From JAAYJG01 sp964450305 (lineage in GTDB: Bacteria; Bacillota; Clostridia; DSM-8532), in assembly GCA_964450305.1 (NCBI GenBank), contig CAYVFB010000005.1, forward strand, positions 1 through 64,000: a stretch of 64,000 nucleotides of DNA, read 5' to 3'. Positions 60,360 through 64,000 of the stretch are shown in pieces. A program made the position numbers and the translations under genes. The notes under the pieces were generated by a model. It was not told where the DNA came from and did not search any database. It saw only the letters and a list, made by a program, of their open reading frames with translations. Every line of letters begins with the position of its first letter. Position 1 is the stretch's first letter.

Positions 60360-61334
60360 ATGGAAGAAACCAGTATTAAAATCTTTACCGGAACTGCCAG
60401 CGTGAACTTTGCTAATAAAATGTGCAAGTATCTGGGTACCGAGGTTGGCCAGTCCCAAACCATTACGTTTTCTGAAGGAAACATTTTTGTCAAAATTATG
60501 GAAAAAGTTCGAGACAAGGATGTATATATTGTTCAGGCCATTGGGCTGGACCCCAACAATGATTTTATGGAACTGCTCTTTTTAATTGACGCCTTCAAGA
60601 GGGCAAGCGCATCCTCGGTTACTGCCATCATCCCATATTTCAGTTATGCCAAAGGGGACAAAAAGGATGAGCCCAGGGTTTCCATTCGTGCCAGGGTATG
60701 CGCGGATTGCCTGGAGGTTACAGGCGTGGATCGGATAATCACCATGGATCTGCACAGCCCGCAAATTCAGGGGTTCTTTAAAAAACCGGTGGATCATTTG
60801 TACGGCATGTCCACCCTGTGTAAATACATTCAGTCAAAGCAAATTGAGGATCTGGTCGTGGTATCTCCGGATGCGGGCTTTGCCAAGAACGCTAGAAATT
60901 ATGCAAACCTGTTAAAGGCACCGGTAGCCATTGGAGATAAAACACGCCTGTGCCATGATGAACAAGCGAAGGTTCTTGAGATAATTGGTGATGTGAAGGG
61001 CAGGAACGCTGTGATTGTAGATGACTTTACCATCTCCTGCGGCACCTTGATCGATACCGCACTCATGCTGAAAAAGCACGGTGCCAAGAAAATATACGCC
61101 TGCGTATCCCATGCGCTGCTTGGTGATAAGGGCTTGAAAGCCCTTGAAGAAAGCGTCATTGAAGAACTGGTCATCACAGACACCGTTGAAAACCCAAAGG
61201 CCTTTCATCACCCGAAGGTAACGGTAGTTTCAGTCGCACGTCTTTTTGCGGATGCGGTGCGGATCATTCATAACAAAGACAGCTTAAGCCACCTGTTCGA
61301 TGATTTGAACAACTGTTTTGACAAGGATTCCTGA
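60360..61334 (+). CDS. ribose-phosphate pyrophosphokinase (Prs-like, divergent)
   Basis: PRPP synthetase family, 324 residues. It shows the N-terminal IKIFTGTASVNFANK motif, MDLHSPQIQGFF, the substrate segment (VVVSPDAGFAKNARNYA) and the PRPP-binding DDFTISCGT loop. The flexible ATP loop is changed: where typical bacterial Prs has YARQDRK this has YAKGDKK, followed by DEPRVSIRARVCAD. So it may be a second-type or altered Prs; a canonical prs elsewhere in the genome cannot be excluded. An AAGGGG site precedes the ATG. It lies downstream of the TPR gene but has its own promoter and terminator. Confidence 0.85.
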   Translation: MEETSIKIFTGTASVNFANKMCKYLGTEVGQSQTITFSEGNIFVKIMEKVRDKDVYIVQAIGLDPNNDFMELLFLIDAFKRASASSVTAIIPYFSYAKGDKKDEPRVSIRARVCADCLEVTGVDRIITMDLHSPQIQGFFKKPVDHLYGMSTLCKYIQSKQIEDLVVVSPDAGFAKNARNYANLLKAPVAIGDKTRLCHDEQAKVLEIIGDVKGRNAVIVDDFTISCGTLIDTALMLKKHGAKKIYACVSHALLGDKGLKALEESVIEELVITDTVENPKAFHHPKVTVVSVARLFADAVRIIHNKDSLSHLFDDLNNCFDKDS

Positions 61335-61339
61335 CAAAC

Positions 61340-61368
61340 AGCGGCTGACCATCATCTGGTCAGCCGCT
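61340..61368 (+). terminator. terminator of the prs-like gene
   Basis: A perfect 12-bp inverted repeat (61340-61351 with 61357-61368, 5-nt loop) 5 nt after the stop, followed by TTCACTTT. It may act in both directions, as the converging DUF4926 gene ends at 61393. Confidence 0.8.
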
Positions 61369-61392
61369 TTCACTTTGATGTGGTTTATATCA

Positions 61393-61581
61393 TCACGGCA
61401 GTTTTTCCTGAATCTGATGCCCTTGTACAGTAGATAAATCTATCGTTCGGTAATGTTTATCAACAAATTCCACCTCATATGCATCATTACCATATACAAA
61501 CACAATGGCACCCACACAACCCTCATCAACGATTTCATTGATTTTCTCTTTTGCCTGAATTACATCATGCTCATAAAACAT
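61393..61581 (-). CDS. DUF4926-like small protein
   Basis: A 62-residue protein with a small beta-rich fold. The segment VGAIVFVYGNDAYEVEFVD fits the DUF4926 family, which is often found near metabolic or toxin-antitoxin genes; no partner is obvious here. It follows the M20 peptidase by 15 nt on the same strand, and a GAAAGG site precedes the ATG. Function unknown. Confidence 0.75.
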   Translation of the reverse strand: MFYEHDVIQAKEKINEIVDEGCVGAIVFVYGNDAYEVEFVDKHYRTIDLSTVQGHQIQEKLP

Positions 61582-61596
61582 GGAAAGCCTTTCTGG

Positions 61597-62730
61597 TTAT
61601 CCGCAAGATACATCTTCCGCATGTACGCGGATGATCTCAACCATCAGTCGGGCGGCCTTCACCATATCGGAAATGGCGATCTGCTCGGAGGTACTATGAA
61701 CGTTTCTCATTCCCACACTGATGTCGACGGCCGGTATACCCTTGCCGTTGATGACATTCGTGTCACTTCCGCCGCCCGTGGCGTGCAGGTTCACCGGAAT
61801 ATTCAGCCTGGATGCGGCTTTTCTCATCAGCAGGATAATGCCGTTATCTTCTGCAATGGAATACCCTCCATAGGTATTTTCAACTTCAATATCCACTGTA
61901 CCCCCCTCGCGTTCAACGGTTTTGCTGAAGGAATCCGTCAACTGCCGGGTTAAAGAAGCAAGCCTTTCATTTTCCAGGCTTCTGACCTCACCGTCAACGA
62001 TCACCTGATCCGGCACAATATTTCTTGCACGACCGCCTTGAATCATCCCGATATTACAGGTGCTGCCGGCGTCGATTCTTCCCATAAATGGAAGCTCGGC
62101 AATGGCTGCCGCAGCCACCCGAATGGCATTGATCCCATCTTCAGGGCAAAGCCCTGCGTGAGCAGCCCTTCCTTTCACAACAAAGCGCAGACGGTTATAG
62201 CTGGGGGCTTTTATCGCAGCTGATCCAATAGATCCTTCATCATCAAGGATGTAGGCATATTTGGCCGGGATAGCTGAGATATCAAGTGCTCGCGCGCCAA
62301 ACAGCCCGCCTTCCTCGGCAATGGTAAACACGGCATAAATGTCTCCATGGGAAATACTCTCTTCCTTCAGCACGTTAATGGCCTCGAGAATACAGGCCAC
62401 GCCTGCCAAATCATCCCCTCCAAGGATCGTTGTTCCGTCACTTCTGATAAGATCCCCCTCGATCACGGGCACCTTCCCGCGCCCGGGCTCAACAGTATCC
62501 ATATGGGCCATGAACAGAAGCGGAGCCGCTTGATTGTTTCCGGGTATTTTAACAATGACATTCCCGGCATTTCCGCCGATGGTATCGCCCGCATTATCTT
62601 CTGTTGAGGAATACCCCAGTGCTGTAAGCTTTTGCCGAATTGTGTCAGCCATCTGGCGTTCCTTCCCGCCAATGCTGTCAATCCGAACGAGATCACAAAA
62701 GGTTTGAGTGATTCTTTCCGTATTCACCAT
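61597..62730 (-). CDS. M20-family peptidase (peptidase T-like)
   Basis: A zinc exopeptidase of the M20 family, 377 residues from ATG 62730. The metal sites are visible: HMDTVEPG (near residue 77), GGDDLAG with bridging Asp, EEGGLFGARAL with the catalytic Glu, DDEGS, and the last His in NVHSTSEQIA. The lid domain contains KGRAAHAGLCPEDGINA. Closest to peptidase T or tripeptidase-like enzymes; acyl-amino-acid substrates cannot be excluded. It follows dut by 15 nt. A TTG 9 nt upstream is too close to the AGGAAGG site. Confidence 0.92.
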   Translation of the reverse strand: MVNTERITQTFCDLVRIDSIGGKERQMADTIRQKLTALGYSSTEDNAGDTIGGNAGNVIVKIPGNNQAAPLLFMAHMDTVEPGRGKVPVIEGDLIRSDGTTILGGDDLAGVACILEAINVLKEESISHGDIYAVFTIAEEGGLFGARALDISAIPAKYAYILDDEGSIGSAAIKAPSYNRLRFVVKGRAAHAGLCPEDGINAIRVAAAAIAELPFMGRIDAGSTCNIGMIQGGRARNIVPDQVIVDGEVRSLENERLASLTRQLTDSFSKTVEREGGTVDIEVENTYGGYSIAEDNGIILLMRKAASRLNIPVNLHATGGGSDTNVINGKGIPAVDISVGMRNVHSTSEQIAISDMVKAARLMVEIIRVHAEDVSCG

Positions 62731-62745
62731 CTCCGCCAATCCTTC

Positions 62746-63243
62746 CTATACACCTGTAGATCCAAACCCGCCGCCCCGATCCTGTCCGATGTCAGCAACG
62801 GATTGGACAACTCTGAACTTCATCCTTGGCACTTCCTGTAAAACCAGCTGAGCAATTCTGTCGCCCTTAAAGATTTGATAGGTTCCGGCTTTATTATCCT
62901 TTGAGTTTAGCGTAAAACATTCGTTGCTCGTGCACGAGCACAAATCCGAGGTATTGGTAATAAGTATCCCCAGTTCGTTGCGATAGCCGCTGTCGATGGT
63001 ACCCGGTGAATTCGATATGCGCAGCGGTGTCCGCAATGAAACTCCGCTTCGGGGCCGGACCTGGATTTCATAGCCCTCAGGGATCGCAAACTTTAATCCG
63101 GTAGGAATGAGTACAGTTTCACCGGCACCAATCTGAATATCCTCTGCCGCGCATACATCCATGCCAGCATCCCACAGGTTCTGATATTTTGGGACGATCA
63201 CATCCGCCCTGCATACTTCAATGGCAACTTCAACCTCTTTCAT
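62746..63243 (-). CDS. dut: dUTP diphosphatase
   Basis: Hydrolyses dUTP to dUMP and keeps uracil out of DNA. 165 residues from ATG 63243, which follows GGAGGGG directly. All five trimeric dUTPase motifs are seen: DAGMDVCA, PRSGVS, the GTIDSGYRNELG substrate motif, GDRIAQLV and the C-terminal GGGFGSTG. An insertion between motifs 3 and 4 (about residues 99-123, with SDLCSCTSNEC) is longer than in standard dUTPases and contains three Cys. It begins a cluster with the M20 peptidase. Confidence 0.95.
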   Translation of the reverse strand: MKEVEVAIEVCRADVIVPKYQNLWDAGMDVCAAEDIQIGAGETVLIPTGLKFAIPEGYEIQVRPRSGVSLRTPLRISNSPGTIDSGYRNELGILITNTSDLCSCTSNECFTLNSKDNKAGTYQIFKGDRIAQLVLQEVPRMKFRVVQSVADIGQDRGGGFGSTGV

Positions 63244-63561
63244 ATTCCCCTCCACATTTGATGATAATGAAGCCTTCTATTGTTTTTCCGGGTATTATTC
63301 CAAAACAATACCCCTTTTATTAACGCTCGCAATAACCACGCACCACCACGTTTATATCAGCTTTCAGCCAAAACGAATTAAGCCAGGATGGCAGCTAATG
63401 GAGCTCCCCGGATATCTTAATGCCAATACTTGATCCGATGAAGCCCGGTTATGCATGGATGGGGCTGCGCGGATACCCTGGTGCCACAATAATTACCCGC
63501 CGATGCCTGGCGATGCAGACGTGGGCTTCTGCTATGCATAACCAGACAGTAAAGTACGGTA
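63244..63561. other. intergenic, no gene recognised
   Basis: The gap between dut and the U32 gene. One 7-bp inverted repeat (63286-63292 with 63303-63309) sits near the dut start side. I saw no clear promoter boxes for dut and no RNA gene. Confidence 0.5.
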
Positions 63562-64000
63562 TTACTCCACACCTCTGAAGTAGTGACCCCGGGTAAGGCT
63601 TTCTCCCTTTAGTCTATTCGAAAGCCCCGCGGCCAATTCAACATTCTCTTTCCCGTCAATCCATTGCGCATGATAAAACCGGCAAAGCTCGTGAACATCA
63701 CCGTTGCTTTCATGCATAATCCCGATGCGCAGAACAGAAACATCGGTGCCGCTTAACGGTTTTACATCTGTAAGCATCAGCCTGCTGGTGTTGTACAGTG
63801 TTGTCCTTTGAAGGAAGGGATCGGTTTCATAAAGGAAACGTTTGCCTGTCCTGTCGGTCAAAGCTCCCCTGTTCCGGTCGCAGGAACCACATTTTCGGGT
63901 ACATGTGCCCTGATTACTTGCAGGACAATATTCCAGGGTCATCACCGGGATTTCCCCATATACACAGGCTTCCAGCGGAATACTCGGAGATTTTACTTTT
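63562..64000 (-). CDS. U32-family peptidase, C-terminal part, cut by the window edge
   Basis: The open frame continues to the edge, so the start codon at 63945 is not real: upstream residues read LEACVYGEIPVM, the U32 collagenase-like signature. After it come the Cys residues CPASNQGTC and CGSC that belong to the family. U32 members include RlhA/YegQ-type enzymes acting on tRNA or rRNA hydroxylation, and collagenase-like proteins. About 146 residues are visible; the N-terminal catalytic part lies outside the window. Confidence 0.88.
   Translation of the reverse strand, partial: KVKSPSIPLEACVYGEIPVMTLEYCPASNQGTCTRKCGSCDRNRGALTDRTGKRFLYETDPFLQRTTLYNTSRLMLTDVKPLSGTDVSVLRIGIMHESNGDVHELCRFYHAQWIDGKENVELAAGLSNRLKGESLTRGHYFRGVE

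Noticed and set aside
1..64000. CRISPR arrays, insertion sequences and tRNA genes
   Set aside because: Looked for regularly spaced repeats, transposase motifs and tRNA cloverleaf signs; none convincing. A tRNAscan-SE and ISfinder search would settle it.

Overview
The window looks like chromosomal DNA of a Gram-positive clostridium-like bacterium (Bacillota, class Clostridia) with moderate G+C. The signs are the S10/spc and str ribosomal operons with purine-rich Shine-Dalgarno sites, zinc-ribbon S14, CIRCE-controlled groES-groEL, an LplB/YtcP-type sugar ABC transporter with YesM/YesN-type regulators, a PerR-rubrerythrin pair, type III pantothenate kinase, and frequent TTG/GTG starts. I saw no prophage, insertion sequence, CRISPR array or tRNA gene. 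The species cannot be named from sequence alone.

Layout. 1-7.2 kb: S10-spc ribosomal protein operon on the minus strand (rpsJ to rpsN, cut by the left edge), with its promoter and a long structured leader to 7.56 kb. 7.6-12.2 kb: a 1464-residue secreted surface protein carrying a nearly identical 1110-bp tandem duplication. 12.3-17.2 kb: LonB-type protease, then tsaE-tsaB-rimI behind a holin-like membrane protein. 17.5-27.7 kb: a carbohydrate-uptake locus with two permeases, three lipoprotein binding proteins and a YesM/YesN two-component system, but no ATPase. 28-31.8 kb: PerR-rubrerythrin and a GGDEF-EAL sensor. 31.9-36.6 kb: SGNH hydrolase, amidohydrolase and classical Lon. 37-42.2 kb: str operon (L7Ae-like, rpsL, rpsG, fusA, tuf) with an attenuator-like leader. 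42.4-46.5 kb: CPBP protease, AraC regulator and groESL. 46.8-49.8 kb: coaX, an Asn-rich protein, birA and an unknown gene. 50.2-52.7 kb: a NarL/LiaS-type two-component system. 52.9-55.4 kb: UPF0280, NIL-ferredoxin and DUF39 genes, which together match the sulfide-dependent homocysteine pathway described in methanogens, behind a structured leader. 55.4-60 kb: a HAD phosphatase, then a MotA-like/MotB-like/TPR trio. 60.4-64 kb: a Prs-like protein, a DUF4926-like protein, an M20 peptidase, dut, and a U32 peptidase cut by the right edge.

The strongest candidate for an unusual system is the three-gene MotA/MotB-like/TPR operon (56466-59985). It resembles a Zorya ZorAB-type ion-driven stator, with a long cytoplasmic coiled tail and a peptidoglycan-binding OmpA domain, but it stands alone with a TPR protein in place of flagellar genes or Zorya effectors. 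Second is the roughly 190-nt leader of the homocysteine operon, which can be folded as nested helices around an H-type pseudoknot, like a riboswitch. Third is a string of hairpins between rplW and rplB, where these genes usually sit close together. All base-pairing proposals were read by eye and not computed.
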